The notes beneath the pieces were generated by a model. It saw only the letters and a list, made by a program, of their open reading frames with translations, was not told the origin of the DNA and made no database searches. From Alteraurantiacibacter aquimixticola (GTDB lineage: Bacteria; Pseudomonadota; Alphaproteobacteria; Sphingomonadales; Sphingomonadaceae), in contig NZ_SSHH01000003.1 in the NCBI RefSeq assembly GCF_004965515.1, forward strand, positions 437,001 to 501,000: 64,000 nt of DNA, in the 5' to 3' direction. Positions 63,746-64,000 of the stretch are shown here, piece by piece; the first letter of the stretch is position 1; the number at the start of each line of letters is the position of its first letter. The translations under genes and the position numbers were made by a program.

Positions 63746-64000
63746 ATGGCGGTTATGCTGCTGGCGCTCGCCGTTGCCTTTGGCGCGCTGGCATGGGTGG
63801 GCATCGCCCTTACGCGCGATGAAGGGCGGATTGCCGCGGTATGGTTTTCCAATGCGCTGCTGGTGGTTGCCATGCTGCGTCTCGACCGGCGCTGGATGCT
63901 GCCCGGCATGGGCCTTGCCTTTGTTACGAACATCCTGGCCAATCTCGCCTGGCACGACCCGCCGCTGCAGGCGCTGGGGCTGGCCATGGCCAACCAGCTG
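63746..64000 (+). CDS. MASE1-type membrane sensor, N-terminal fragment
   Basis: Runs off the right edge; 85 residues visible from the ATG at 63746. Helices MAVMLLALAVAFGALAWVG and a following pattern AAVWFSNALLVVAMLRLDRRWMLPGMGLAF match MASE1, an N-terminal sensor of GGDEF/EAL or histidine-kinase proteins. The frame is open upstream; an ATT at 63701, seven bases after CGGGGAG, would give a longer start with ILSRNPPLTSDKNLR. The output domain is outside the window. Confidence 0.75.
   Translation, partial: MAVMLLALAVAFGALAWVGIALTRDEGRIAAVWFSNALLVVAMLRLDRRWMLPGMGLAFVTNILANLAWHDPPLQALGLAMANQL

Overview
The window looks like chromosome of an alphaproteobacterium in the Sphingomonadales, most likely an Erythrobacteraceae member. 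DNA is GC-rich with dense genes and many 4-base start/stop overlaps. The gene set fits: a crtY-crtI-crtB carotenoid cluster, a UPF0314/DUF2585 membrane protein, an alphaproteobacterial SspB, a split his operon running into tol-pal, LigB/DesB-type extradiol dioxygenases, and many lipoproteins and TonB/MipA-type outer-membrane proteins. This is inferred from gene content only. I see no rRNA, tRNA, CRISPR array, prophage or transposase.

Layout. 1-5.3 kb: the end of a Dps-like gene, a 6-phosphogluconolactonase-like gene, a Nudix hydrolase, dinB, an MFS efflux pump overlapping glpD. 5.3-9.7 kb: minus-strand carotenoid operon crtY-crtI-LOG-crtB, with a LOG-type nucleotide hydrolase between crtI and crtB. 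9.8-18.1 kb: membrane and envelope genes, an S9 peptidase, and a heme-type TonB receptor followed by a DUF6607-like protein behind a Fur-like palindrome. 18.1-22.8 kb: a SRAP homologue lacking the catalytic Cys and His, a YdhR-like protein, a trimeric autotransporter adhesin gene lying between 26-bp direct repeats, and an acyltransferase. 22.8-24.9 kb: TPP riboswitch and thiC. 24.9-26.8 kb: an AT-richer stretch with one unknown lipoprotein. 26.8-37.8 kb: many small housekeeping and exported proteins (IMPACT/YigZ, DUF3365, PhnA-like, UPF0178, HPF/RaiA, ion channel, cupin, S41 lipoprotein peptidase, PEBP, SWIB). 37.8-43.6 kb: a degenerate HD-GYP protein and two paralogous gallate-type dioxygenases flanking a DUF389 gene. 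43.6-53.9 kb: ABC-F ATPase, a membrane protein/XRE regulator pair, an M19 dipeptidase, dapD, a NalP-like S8 lipoprotein autotransporter, gmk and sspB. 54.0-62.7 kb: hisB-hisH-hisA-(small membrane protein)-hisF-(PEP-CTERM-like microprotein)-hisE-HIT-ybgC-tolQRAB-pal, all on the plus strand. 62.7-64 kb: a small exported protein, a J-domain protein and the start of a MASE1 sensor gene.

How the genes work together. The crt genes would make cyclised carotenoids (phytoene to lycopene to beta-carotene). The his genes cover the middle of histidine synthesis, and the tol-pal genes keep the outer membrane tethered during division. The TonB receptor and its neighbour are probably an iron-controlled heme uptake unit. 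The most unusual points are the repeat-bounded adhesin cassette, two tiny membrane proteins embedded in the his operon (one clearly AT-richer than its neighbours), catalytically degenerate SRAP and HD-GYP proteins, and the low-GC lipoprotein of unknown function. I did not find a clear multi-gene defence or secondary-metabolism system.
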